Source: Vanessa cardui (Eukaryota; Arthropoda; Insecta; Lepidoptera; Nymphalidae). From it: a stretch of 64,000 bases of DNA. The notes beneath the pieces were generated by a model. The model was not told where the DNA came from. It searched no databases and saw only the letters and a program-made list of their open reading frames with translations. Both the position numbers and the translations under genes were made by a program. Location of the stretch: the NCBI RefSeq assembly GCF_905220365.1, contig NC_061126.1:9238001-9302000 (forward strand). The letters run 5' to 3'. Shown in pieces: positions 47,900-58,969 of this stretch (its first letter is position 1; each line of letters begins with the position of its first letter).

Positions 47900-49260
47900 A
47901 ACGAAAACACCATCGACGGACTCTCAATCGTTAATCTTTATCTAAACAAGATATTCAATTTCGATTTTAACTCGTTATGTTTCAATTTCTTTTTTGCTCT
48001 CCATTTATAAGCGGCAATTACTTTATATGGATTGACCTTGTAAATCATATTTTATATCAGCATATAAAACATTTTACAAAATTGTGAAGGAGGTCTCATT
48101 AACTGGGAACAACAGTAGACGTATTGTATTCATGTACTCCGTGGTAACATCAACACAGTTACATTAAAACTCTTGTCCTCGAATGTTAAATAACAAAACA
48201 GTGTGGCCAGTTGTTTACACGTAACACTATTTTAAATGTGTTCCAGAATCAATGTCGTTCAAAAACTCCATGGTTCGTGCCTACTCTATAGGCTCAGCTG
48301 ATCTCATTGTTTAGTCTACATCTCAACGTCGACCAAATAGTACATTACAATTTGATTTGTATATGTGCGTATCGTTTAATTTTATAAAGTCGACCCTGTT
48401 TAAGAATATTATAGAACAACTCGAATTAATTTTTCTTGAATATCACTTTGAAGTAAGACTCCAGGATTTAATGGTATAATGATGGTAATGAATGAAGGCA
48501 AAAGTACCTATAAGCATTTTTCTTGTTGAGTCATCGTATTGTATATTTTGCAAATATATTTATCGATATTGGTATATTTATTCGTAGAATATGTCACGTT
48601 ATATTTGGATTAATTTAAAACATATAAATCTGATAGACATATTACTATCATATAATGATAGCTGATATTGTAGTTTTAAGATAAACATAGATTATATACA
48701 TAATATGCGTACATTATTATGGCAACAATGCTTACGTCATGATATTTTTTTTAATGTAAAATTATAATGTGACGAACAAATATTATTATACAATCAGCGT
48801 CGATTGTCGAATCAAGTGATTTCTCCGCTCGTACTGAGATAATTCTTTTTTTTCTTATTTCTTGGAATTAGTCCGATACTGGTAGTCCAATTTATATTCA
48901 CAAAATAATATTTATTTATATTTAGATATCGTTTTTGGTGAGATATAATTATTTATTTTTTTTAAATTAACTTGTTTATTTGTATTACTAAAGTTATTAA
49001 TTTGGGGATATTTACCATGTTTTTTATTTTTATTCGTGGAGCTCGATATTTCGACATTATCTACGAATGTCTTTTTCAAGAGTCTAGTGATTAATACATT
49101 AATAACTTTAGTAATAATTACTGTTTGTCTACTATCTTAAAAAATGCCTACTTTACCTATTTTATTGTGTAAGAAAGCGGACAAGAAGTATCAGGCTAAC
49201 AATAGGCATATATGTATATCTATAAAAGGTAAGAAAGCTGTCTTACTGTTACTGCAATAA
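47900..49260. other. Non-coding AT-rich stretch with a MITE-like element
   Basis: Apart from the inverted-repeat element at 48983-49116, no gene or site cluster is seen. Confidence 0.4.
48983..49116. mobile_element. MITE-like element with 19-bp perfect terminal inverted repeats
   Basis: TATTACTAAAGTTATTAAT (48983-49001) is exactly reverse-complemented at 49098-49116. The 96-base interior contains 'gagctcgatatttcgac' and 'tctacgaatgtc', which recall a dispersed lepidopteran repeat. No target-site duplication is obvious; the family is not assigned. Confidence 0.55.
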
Positions 49261-49269
49261 AATTGGAGT

Positions 49270-49470
49270 GTAAATTTGCCCAATAGCCCTTTTTTATTTA
49301 ATGCATATACCAAAATAACATTTTTTACATGTTTTCTCGGTCGGTCTGTCTGTCTGTCTGTCCGTTTGTTCCGGCTAATCTCTGGAACGCTGATATAACA
49401 GGGAGTAACTTAATAATTATTATTTTCGTTAAACTCAAACGCTTACAAGGTCGCGGGCACAGCTAGTTTC
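49270..49470. repeat. Dispersed repeat end with (GTCT)n microsatellite
   Basis: (GTCT)n at 49344-49362, then 'ggctaatctctggaacgc', 'aacagggagtaactta' and the terminal 'gcgggcacagctagt'. This order is familiar from butterfly non-LTR or SINE 3' ends. A degenerate end of the same type may lie at 57115-57150. Confidence 0.55.
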
Positions 49471-49639
49471 GGCATTAAAAGTCATATTTCAAATTACGAA
49501 TATTCTTTATAATTTACATGCATTTCAAATTTCATCCATGAGTTGTATGAATCTTTAACTTTCTTAAACTCTTATTCAATATCTATTACTAAACAATAAA
49601 ACATTAACGGACTATATTCGCTTAATATATCGTTTGAAC

Positions 49640-49775
49640 AATCGGTCATCGCGCTGCTTGGGCCGCTTGGAGCGTGACGGCAACTCCCGAGGGAGCGGAA
49701 GTCTTGCGCGCTTCCGGACGCACGACCCGGAGATCCGTTGCCGCCCGCCGCCCGCGCTGCTGCTACCCAAGTACG
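49640..49775. promoter_or_regulatory. GC-rich islet, possible promoter of the downstream gene
   Basis: Strongly GC-rich, about 480 bases upstream of the start codon at 50256. It has CGGAAGT (49696-49702), CTTCCGG (49711-49717), and outward X-box-like half-sites GGCAAC (49679-49684) and GTTGCC (49737-49742). ETS sites are common at TATA-less promoters. The link to the gene is by position only. Confidence 0.4.
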
Positions 49776-50255
49776 GTGACTTATAAGATATACGTTAAGA
49801 AATTATTACAACCGACGTTTTTATTGTTACCGATGTCATTTAAAAACGAAATTAAAGTATTAGTTAAATTTAAGTTTTCGGTATAATTTTTATTATAATT
49901 ATTTTAATATTTACATATAACGTTCAAATAAATTTTATACAGATCAAAAATAAAAAATGGTATTTGTATATTGGTAGTATTTTATTGTTGAGAGGAAAAA
50001 TATTGCTTCAAAATACAACACAATTATATCTTTTTTTTGTGGATTTTATTTGTGCCAAAAAGGCACAGATTATTTCGCATAATTATTATTGTGCTATGCA
50101 TATCGTATGTTTTACGTCTAGACGTTATGTCATTGTCAAACAACGGGTTATCTAGTTTAATTTATAAATTATGCTCACTCGAAATTGCGATATGTTTGAC
50201 GTCAAAGTAAAGTAATAGCAATATTACAAATTTATAAAACGATGTCATATTCATA

Positions 50256-51488
50256 ATGCTAAATCCATCCGACTCTCCAGAAAGTGAAGTACAAAATACG
50301 TTACCACCGGTGATAACAAATAATACCAGAGAAAAATTATTACCTGAACAGGTAGCTAATAGATTTAAAATAACGTTATTTCCTCGAATATATCCTTGGG
50401 TTTTCTTATGATATAATTTAAAAAATATTATTAGCAACATTTTCATTTTTAATTACACATATAAGTTTCCTGTTATTGTAACAAGTTAGTTTAAAGGAAA
50501 TGTATCAATACATTCTAGAACAATTTTGATTCAGGTTTCAATTGGATGCATAAAATCACCAAAGAAAAACCACGATGAAAGAAATAAAGTAAAATTAACA
50601 CATTCATTCACACAGTCGCCTAAAAAACAATTACAATCTAATTGCCCTATAAATGTTGTTTATCATCCAAAAGCATTGAAATATGAATTAGGAGATATAA
50701 CTACAGTTCACAGTTTAAGGTTAGATTTAAATACATTATAATTATTATGTAAATTATATTATAAATCATGCAGCAATTAATTTATTATTTATGTAACAGT
50801 GCAGGCAATGTTTGTTTATGTGTGGAGTTCAATAATGATTATGTAATATTTTTCACAATTTCCGAGTCATTTTTAAAAGTCAAACTCTCCACGTGCGGCA
50901 TAAACTGTCAGTGTTACCACTTTATCAGACTGACTGTTAGAAGACTTAAAATTAATAATTAAAAATTAGTATCAAGGGAATAATCTAGTTATATAAAATC
51001 ATACTTAAATTGTAGGTAACTTAAAAATGCGTTCACGTCATATTAAAATTAGCGGCACAAAGATGAGCTTTATAAACAAATAAAATATTAAAGCATATAT
51101 TATATTCTAAATTAATATGATATAAGATAATTCGAGTTCTTTATTTTCTTTTAGAGTATGGAATGCTTCTGTGCGGTCTCTCTATGTCAAATGTAACGGT
51201 ATTTTGAATAAATCCGAAGATCATGGCGCAATTTTTTTTTGGTATCCGCGGACTAGATCACTCCTTGCCCCCGGCCTTGAAACGACATTTAAAATTAAAA
51301 CTATACCTAAAGATGTTTCACCTGTAAGTTCTTCACGTCTAGCACTACAAATAGCTGCGGCCTATAAAAGTGATAGTGAGAGCGTTGTGAGACACTTTTC
51401 AGTGCCAATAGAAATAACATTTTTGAAATACACTCCACCTTGCCTACCTGAAGACGCTGATAGCACCTCATTCCATCAATCATTATGA
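50256..51488 (+). CDS. Three-exon gene, ASH/MSP-like Ig-fold protein (hypothetical)
   Basis: I assembled exons 50256-50351, 50535-50719 and 51155-51488 (615 bases, 204 residues). Introns of 183 and 435 bases are GT-AG, with pyrimidine-rich acceptors GATTCAG and TTCTTTTAG, and phases 0 and 2 join without a frame break. The ATG at 50256 has an in-frame TAA at 50235 and no acceptor between them, so it is the probable start. Residues 1-70 are polar and Ser/Lys-rich. From about 72 the sequence reads as a beta-sandwich: VVYHPKALKYELGD (73-86), VWNAS (95-99), LYVKC (103-107), LLAPGLETTFKI (130-141). Hydrophobic strands around a 'vWN.s … LaPG … FkI' pattern resemble ASH/MSP-type domains of cilium and flagellum proteins (HYDIN, CFAP and similar). 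No signal peptide or membrane segment is seen. The gene is quite certain; the fold is moderately so, the cellular role is unknown. Confidence 0.8.
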
Positions 51489-52490
51489 GAATATTGTAAT
51501 TGTGAAATTGGTTTAATATAACGTACCTCTTTACAATATGAGCTTTAACTAATCGACTTTATTTCCAAAGTACTGAAAATGGTATAAATAGAAAGTTATT
51601 CGTCTAGTCTTTATTTTCAAATAAATATAGTACCTAAGTTTATTTGAATACGTGTTTAATGCAATTGAGTTTGATATAATAAATCTTATATGAGATTGTA
51701 ATCAATAAACTTTTATGTAATAGGTGAAATATTTCCCCTTAATCGTTTTTCTTTACCAAACTTAATAAATTGAGATTATCTAATGTAAATTTTATTCAGT
51801 TCCTTTTGTATCATTCTAAACTATAAGCGCTCTTGTATTAACATATATTCTTATAAGTTACGTCATGTTTCACGAATATGTACACAAATATAAGGATAGT
51901 GGTATGGGCGCTCGGAATAGCAATCAAGATGGATCACAATCCTCTTTCGCTTTGTGTCCGCGTGTGTATAATATTAGGCTTAATAATCTCGTCGATGAGT
52001 CAGTCGTCAGGCCTGCCTTTGTCCTCGAGTCGTTAGAAAACCGTGCAATTGATGATACAGAACGAAAGGACTCTTCCCTCAATTCACGCGCCATGTACTT
52101 CATTAAATTAACAAAAAAACCTTTGCTTTGAGTTAAAAAAGAAGTACAATCGATGATGGACCTGCAATTAGTAATGTTCAAAATTGCTTTCTTAAAACAC
52201 TTTGTTTGAATTTTATCCGTGCTTACGTTTGGTTTTTGTTGTTAATTAGTAATTACTTGTCGTAAATAGTAATGTTATAAAATATATTCGATCAGTTTAT
52301 TAAATAAAGCGCAAGATAACATTTTATTTATGTTCACTTCTTAAATGAGATTTCCGCGTGTGGAATACAATGAGATTGAGAACAGTCGCAATAAAGTAAT
52401 CTTCATTAAAGTAATCCTCATTGGATATTTCTTGTTACTTTGAAGTATGTAATGACGAAATGTGTTGATGGTTTTTATATAACAAAAAAA
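51489..52490. other. 3' flank of the Ig-fold gene and non-coding DNA
   Basis: AATAAA signals at about 51620 and 51704 could end the gene's mRNA. ORFs on both strands at 51865-52181 overlap each other; their products are unrecognised and may derive from a decayed repeat. Confidence 0.4.
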
Positions 52491-52499
52491 AATTAAATA

Positions 52500-52620
52500 G
52501 TACGTGCCGCAATGGCGCGAGAAATAGATTTTACGAGTGCGTGCGGCGCGATATTTACGCTTGTTTACACTTCAGACGATTTTATAGGCGCAACGACACC
52601 GTCTCTGCACCATATTAGCA
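52500..52620. promoter_or_regulatory. GC-rich islet
   Basis: A GC peak with GCCGCAATGGCGCG (a Pho/YY1-like GCCRC/ATGGC context) and no strong ETS site. AAGGAAGT lies on the minus strand at 52782-52789 and CAGGAAGT on the minus strand at 53009-53016, just downstream. Confidence 0.3.
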
Positions 52621-53759
52621 TATTGAGCTAGAATGTATGGAACACTTAACGTTTAATGTATTAAGTTCTTAAAAAAAAACATATTTTCATCTTTATTAGC
52701 TATCGATTTTAAGGTGTCAAAACTAAAGTTAAGTTACAACGATTGTTAAATCAACTATGTCTTTAACTTTTACATTCTGGAACTTCCTTTAATTTGACAC
52801 CTACGGATACTTTTCTAAAAAATATTCTTAAAGTTTAAATATCTTTTGCCTTTTTAAAAATTATGTTTTAAATAATTATTATAATTATATTAGTATAGTT
52901 TCTAGTCTTTTATCGTGTATTCATTATGGCTTGTGAAAATCAACCCAAAAAAAGTAGCGGTAACAATTCAAACTAGAAACAGGGGCAATCATTCCGCCCA
53001 CCGGTAAGACTTCCTGCTACAGATTGATGCTGATTGGTATCGATCTTTGTTAACAGGGGCCTCACTAGTTCGAACACAATTTGCAATTTTGTATAGCTTT
53101 AAATATAATAATGATATATGGCTCAAGGAAAGAGAACGAAAATATATTTAGATACTTTTACGATAATTATTTAAAAGATATACATATTTTGTCAACACAG
53201 TTTAATAATGTGAATGATATTATTTTTGTTTTGCAACGATACAATTTATTAGGGCACCTTCATCTTCTGAACACGAAAAGGAATTTCTTTAAAAATTTAG
53301 CTTCACAGTCGCCTGTGATGTTCTATACGGAACACAAATTATCGACTCGGTTTGATCCCACGGCCAAATTAAAATATCATATTTCCTGTCAGACGAACGA
53401 GCTTCAGCGTTGAAGTGTCTTTTTTCTACATTTTTTCAGGGCACCGTTTTTTAAAGGAACTGCGTCGCACATGTTTGTTCAACATAGGCGACGTCTTTCA
53501 ATTATGTGTTTTTTGTCGTCTCATGTTCAACTGGTTGAATGTATTTCGACTTAAATTTTATGAAAGTAAATTGGGGAGTTATGTTTTCAATATGCATGTC
53601 ACGTTATGAAAATTCCTAATTTTATTTCTTGAGGTTATAATTATAAAAATATTTCTTTTTCTTGTTTTATAAAATGTGCATTAGGAACTTTGATAGAATT
53701 AACTGTGCTCAGTGAACCAGAGTAATAAGAATTGCTTATTGCCGTTAGAATGAGCATGC

Positions 53760-53935
53760 TTGGTGTTAGCGGGTCTCAGTGTTGCGAATGTTGCGCCGCT
53801 TCTCACGCGCGGCGTGCGCCTGCGCCGGTTCTGCGCGCCTTGCATAACGGCCGTGCACGTAATACGCCGTAACATCAAACATTATGCATGTAGGGCGCGT
53901 GTCGACAACTACACGAGCCCCGCTATATGAAGTTA
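53760..53935. promoter_or_regulatory. GC-rich islet with Su(H)-type site
   Basis: TTCTCACG (53800-53807), the reverse of CGTGAGAA, lies in a CpG-rich run. A 61-codon minus ORF (53766-53951) is unrecognised. Confidence 0.3.
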
Positions 53936-53949
53936 ATCTTTCCGACCGC

Positions 53950-56880
53950 AAACCTAATGCATGACAAGCATTAATATATCATGTACCTAATTATATTTTC
54001 ACGGTCAATTTTATTTAGAATGAAAATATTTTAAAGAAACAGATGTATGTTATTTGTACCTGAATTAGGTATAAGTAATACATTTTTGAGAATAATAAAA
54101 GTTTTCGATGACACTTCATTTATCTATTCACGAGGACACTTAACGCATGTTGCTTTTATTGTCTTGCTACCACAAAAGGCTGCCTCGTATCATATTTCAA
54201 ACGGAGATGATGAGCGCACGAGACATCGCAAATCTGATAAATGTATATCGCCTCCGACAACAAAAGATCGAATTGCAGAAGTGCAATCGAATCCGCATGC
54301 AGTCCTCGGAAGCTCCAGGCGCCAGCTGCCGATCCTGTATCAAATACCACACAGATAATAAAGGATTCTTTAATACGAAAAACGTTAAGCGAATCGGAGG
54401 CATGTTCGAAATGTTTTTACGCTAAATCAAATTCAAACAGAGAGATTCTGTTGTAAGTTATACCGACCTCGCTTTAAGTAATCGCATTGAAATTCTCCTT
54501 AGCATTTCATACAGCCGAGTATTATAGGTGATGTAACGCAAGTATACGTACCATTTTCGGCTTATTACGTAGGATGTTGGGAACGTAACAGACTCAACAA
54601 GTAAGTATTATTACGTTTATTTATAAATATGAATTAAATATTTTAGACAGACACTGCAAATATGATTCATAATTTTGTACGTGTTGCCAAATTTTCAAAC
54701 ATGTTAAAGTTCGTCTAAAAGATCGAGTGTAATTGAATGTGACTGACTTTTGTAAGATTTTGATCTATTTTACGTAAAAGTAGTGGAAATCAATCCAAAT
54801 TTCCTTTCATCACTGAAATTCAGTTGCTCTGCTATTTGTTGGTCGTACGTGTGACTGATAACTTCAGATGCATACAAGTTTGTGGAAGATTTGTGCAATC
54901 ATCTAAAATTAATTATAAAAAAATGAAATACAATAATGCACCAGTAGTTGTTGCTCGGGTTAAGATAAGCACGCATTTTGTCAAATGTGCTTTCTTGACA
55001 TATTACACCCAGAAATATTCGGTAAAGTATCCATCATAATCGCAGTAATTACATAAGCAATTACACTATATTTTACTTTGAAATTATCTAAATGATATAC
55101 AATTATCGTTATACAATAATTATTCAACTATAAAACAAAATAATGTGGATATCGTTCTTGTAAATAACGTAATTTGACTGCCTTGCAGATCTTATGATTT
55201 CATCCTTTCCTTTCATTGTCATCCTCAAATATGTAACATCTTAAAGCTGATTCTATTATTAGATCGTAAGATATTATGTTATGTTTAAGGTGTTATAAGT
55301 AGAAGACGGGGTGATCAACCATCTTAACCTTCCGCCTCAAACCGGAAACTTACCTCTATAATTATTATAATATGGTGAAACAAAGTACAACATAATTTGT
55401 TCCTACCGCATAACAGAGTCCATAAATTAATAGTTGTAGATTATATTAGTTGTAGATTATTGATATTATATCAACGAGGACGGTAAAGGTAAAGGGTAAT
55501 TAGTTTATTGGCGCAAAGGTTATATAGACGCCGCTTTATTAATACAATTTAGTCTATAATTAAATAGAGTTAGACGCTCATCATATTTATGTTTTCAGAA
55601 ACCATTTATGATGCCGTATTCATAGGCATAGTAGCCAGATTACAAAATATAGTTACTCGGTATACTAATATGCGGCTCAAGAAAATAATTTAAGTACATT
55701 AGATTTTTGTAGGATACAGTCTTTGTCTTTGTTTGTTACAGGTTACTGACCATCGTGTTTAATGTAGTTACAGTCCATAAATCATTTTGGAAACATACTC
55801 CTTCAGTTTTAACGAGACCGCGGGAGAGCTTGTGTTATTAATATTATTACTTTATTATAGTTCGATTGAAGCGAAGTGTATCTCATCTTCTAGCAGACAT
55901 TTGATGGTTTAGATAAAATTATAAATATAATTAAAGATTAAGCTTATTTGTTAGTAAAAGGGTCATAAAATACATTTTAATGGGCATTAATTACGTCTAA
56001 ATAATTTTTTTTTCGCCCCCTTAATTTAGAGTATGAAGATCATTCAATCTATATATCTTATATAATCTTGTATAATTGCAAACATAAATATGATCGTTCC
56101 ATTTATTATATACTAGATATTTCTAATTATAATAATCATAATTGTTCTTGTGTTACTGCAAGATCAAGACCAATACCGCCTAATCAATAGCAAGACTAAG
56201 ACCAAGACTGATCGTGCAAGATTTGAGCAAGAACAAGATTAAGCCTGCGACTCCTGCATCTTGTATGAATGATTGTCCTCATAGAGCTATAATTTATAAT
56301 ACAAGATATAGTCATATAAAAAACAAACGAACCAAAAGAGTGGCTAGTCGGTCAAGCCAAACTAGCCAATTACACAGGACTTATTAAAGTGCACAAATAT
56401 GCGCGCAAACACATAACACTTTAAGTGTACAGACTCCGTACCAATGTCTCTAACTGCATTCAAAGGTAAGCTTCTATTATTTTTCTTAAAGCTAAACTTC
56501 AGTTTCAGCCAATAATAAAGTTGCACCAAGTGCAGTACATTTTTCTATTTATTGTCTTAAGTTTATTTTATTACTTTTAAAAGATCAAACAATTTGTCTG
56601 ACTAAATGGACCGTTATAATTAAATACCTACTAGTTATTAATAAGAACATAGTCTTTAGTGAATCTGAAATGAATTCCACGGAACCTAAAAATAAGAACA
56701 AATTACGGATTTTAATTCAAATATAAATTTCAAAGCAGAAGTAAATAACTCATCAATGCGACAAAACTTCGAAAAGTCAAATGTGCGTGCCTTGCCGTCG
56801 AAGTTTTGCTTTGTAGTCCAACAATTATCGCTCTACAAACAAGTATTGCTATTTCCTAATATTTTATGTCTATAATTTAA
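53950..56880. other. Non-coding stretch
   Basis: ORFs of 64-103 codons in several frames of both strands at 54047-54456 cancel one another as coding evidence. The word TAGTTGTAGATTAT is repeated with a 16-base period at 55431-55444 and 55447-55460. A CAAGA-rich low-complexity patch lies near 56160-56245. Confidence 0.4.
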
Positions 56881-56889
56881 ACATGGATT

Positions 56890-56985
56890 ATTCATCACCA
56901 GCTCATGTTTGTCCACTGCTGGACATAGATTTCTTCAAATGCACGCCACTGTGGTCTTTCTGCAGCTACTCGCATCATCATTTAA
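56890..56985. repeat. Dispersed repeat fragment
   Basis: 'gtccactgctggacatag', 'cacgccactgtggtctttc' and 'tgcagctactcgcatc' follow one another as in a repeat I have seen widely in Lepidoptera, probably a non-LTR element remnant. Confidence 0.5.
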
Positions 56986-57259
56986 ACATAGACTATTATA
57001 AAATAATAATATAGTTATTATATGTAAGTATTAAGTATAGTAATAAGTAAGCATTATATATAAGTTAGTTAGTTAATTAAGATAGTTAAGATAGCGGATT
57101 TTGATCACAAACTACAAAGCGGGCGAAGCTGCGGGATTAGCCAGTTAGATGTCAAACGTATACAAAGTCGGTAACTTCATGTGGCAACGTTCGCAATCTG
57201 TTAGAACAAGTGCACTAACACAACGTTTTCGTTTATTTCTCTGAACTGAGTTTATTCGC

Positions 57260-57295
57260 AGCGTGACGTCACCTTCTGCTCGCCACTTCCTTATC
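57260..57295. promoter_or_regulatory. CRE next to an ETS-like site
   Basis: Perfect TGACGTCA at 57264-57271 with minus-strand AAGGAAGT at 57285-57292. Short, and suggestive only. Confidence 0.3.
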
Positions 57296-58189
57296 CTACT
57301 AGCTTTATATTTAAATATTATCCGATTCAGAATATAATTATTTTATTAAAGCTATATATCAATACTCTAAATACAAAAGAGCAACTAACGGTGGTTACGT
57401 CGTCTCGATTAAACCACCGATAATGACACATGTTTACGGGGAACATGTATATAGAATGGCAAATAATTGATATAATTCATAAAGAGTTTTTTTGTTACGT
57501 ACTCTGGGACAAACTAAAATATTTTGCAGCCCTATTTTAGATCAGAAAATAGTATATGTAGCTAAACACGACAGATGTAGGAACAATAGGGCGCTGCGGG
57601 ATGTCCACGGTTATGACGCCTCATTGACTCCGCAATTGACGTACATTCACACTGCATTATTATTTGTACCCCTCGAGGGTCCGAAACAAATAAAAAGCCA
57701 CTTCATTCAAGGTATGGCTTGGTAAAGTTGAATGAAACTTATGGGTGTTTGCCCTATCTGTATTATGTATACATATCGATAAGCAAGAATCTAATTGAAA
57801 CTTATACACGCATTCAAATACCATAAATTAAACAAAAAAAATATATATATATCTATTCCTTTTAAGCCAGTCACGTATTTTAAAAATAATCAGCTACTAA
57901 ATTAGTAAATATTGATTGAAAAAGTTAAAAGCCTCGTCGAGCCCTGATTGGAACCATATGACGTCGCCGAACGATGAAATAAATTAAAAAACAATCACCA
58001 GATCATTTAAGTAAACATAAAAAAAAAGTTGAAGCCTCGATGCCACCGAGACATTTGCTCCCGAAAGCATCGCGTTGTCGATAAAAAAAAAGTTAAAGTA
58101 ACGTGTTCTAGCTAAACTTTTACTGTTTGTCGTTAAGGAAGCGAAAATAAACGTTCACGTTTTTGTTTCAAGGGCTCAGAATATATTCT

Positions 58190-58240
58190 CAGCGTGGGAA
58201 AGCTCAGTGAGGTCAGGTGGCAGCACATGTGGTTCTCTTC
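58190..58240 (+). promoter_or_regulatory. Su(H)-type site next to a RUNX-type site
   Basis: CGTGGGAA (58193-58200) and TGTGGTT (58228-58234) lie 28 bases apart. Both motif classes occur at about chance frequency across the window, so only their proximity is notable. Confidence 0.25.
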
Positions 58241-58969
58241 TGTTTATGGAGTTTAAAAATAATATTTAATAAAATGAAGGTGCCGAACAGACATTGGAGT
58301 ACGTCTTTGCGGGGGATAATACGTATTACACCTATCGCACGCCCGGTGGTCCGTAAACAATAACAACGCATTATTTTATCTTCTGCATTCTAACCATTGT
58401 TTAGTTTTGAATCACAAAGTGATATTTGTGGCTTAACCGTTAAATGTTTAAGCAATAATCTACATCTAAGTACATAACATGAATTCGTTTTGTACTTCTT
58501 ATTGTATTTTTACAGATATGGATATGATAGATGTCGTGCCGTATGTGAAAATTTAAAGGCGCCATTAAAATGTAAACCGCAATTAAATTTTTTGTTGCGA
58601 TGATGCACTTGTGAAGCCATATAACGTTGCTTACATAATTTTGCGAAACTTTTATGGAAAAATCAATTCATGTGATCAGCTGAGAAAAAATTTGCTAAAC
58701 AAAAACCGAAATCCCTGCGCAGAGGCACCGCCCAGTGCTAGCTCCTGTTCGATACATGAGCCCGTGGGATGGAATGATAATGGCCAAGAATTGGCAACGT
58801 GGGTGTCCGGCTTGCTTACGTATTATGCAGCATTTTTTATACTTTCACGATGCGTGCGCTTCTTAAATTCATCGATGCATTATAATGCTTGTTTTGTCAA
58901 TGAAAGACAGCACAGCACACCGAGCCCGGGGCATGTTTTCGCTATTGATAATAAAGACGCGTGTTAGCG

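Noticed and set aside
51865..52181. 88-codon plus and 85-codon minus ORFs downstream of the Ig-fold gene
   Set aside because: Opposite-strand open frames cancel each other and neither product is recognised. They may be a decayed repeat.
53081..53609. Two adjacent plus ORFs of 110 and 64 codons
   Set aside because: No splice-consistent joining, no domain and AT-driven composition.
54047..54456. Six overlapping ORFs on both strands
   Set aside because: Multiple open frames in one place are a composition effect. No frame shows a protein-like motif.
16355..58200. Window-wide enrichment of Su(H) or RUNX sites
   Set aside because: Hand counts (about five Su(H)-type words) are close to rough expectation; only specific close pairings are reported.
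58611..58967. 118-codon plus ORF
   Set aside because: It begins at a non-ATG codon, has no recognisable domain and no convincing splice partners. I cannot exclude a fast-evolving exon.
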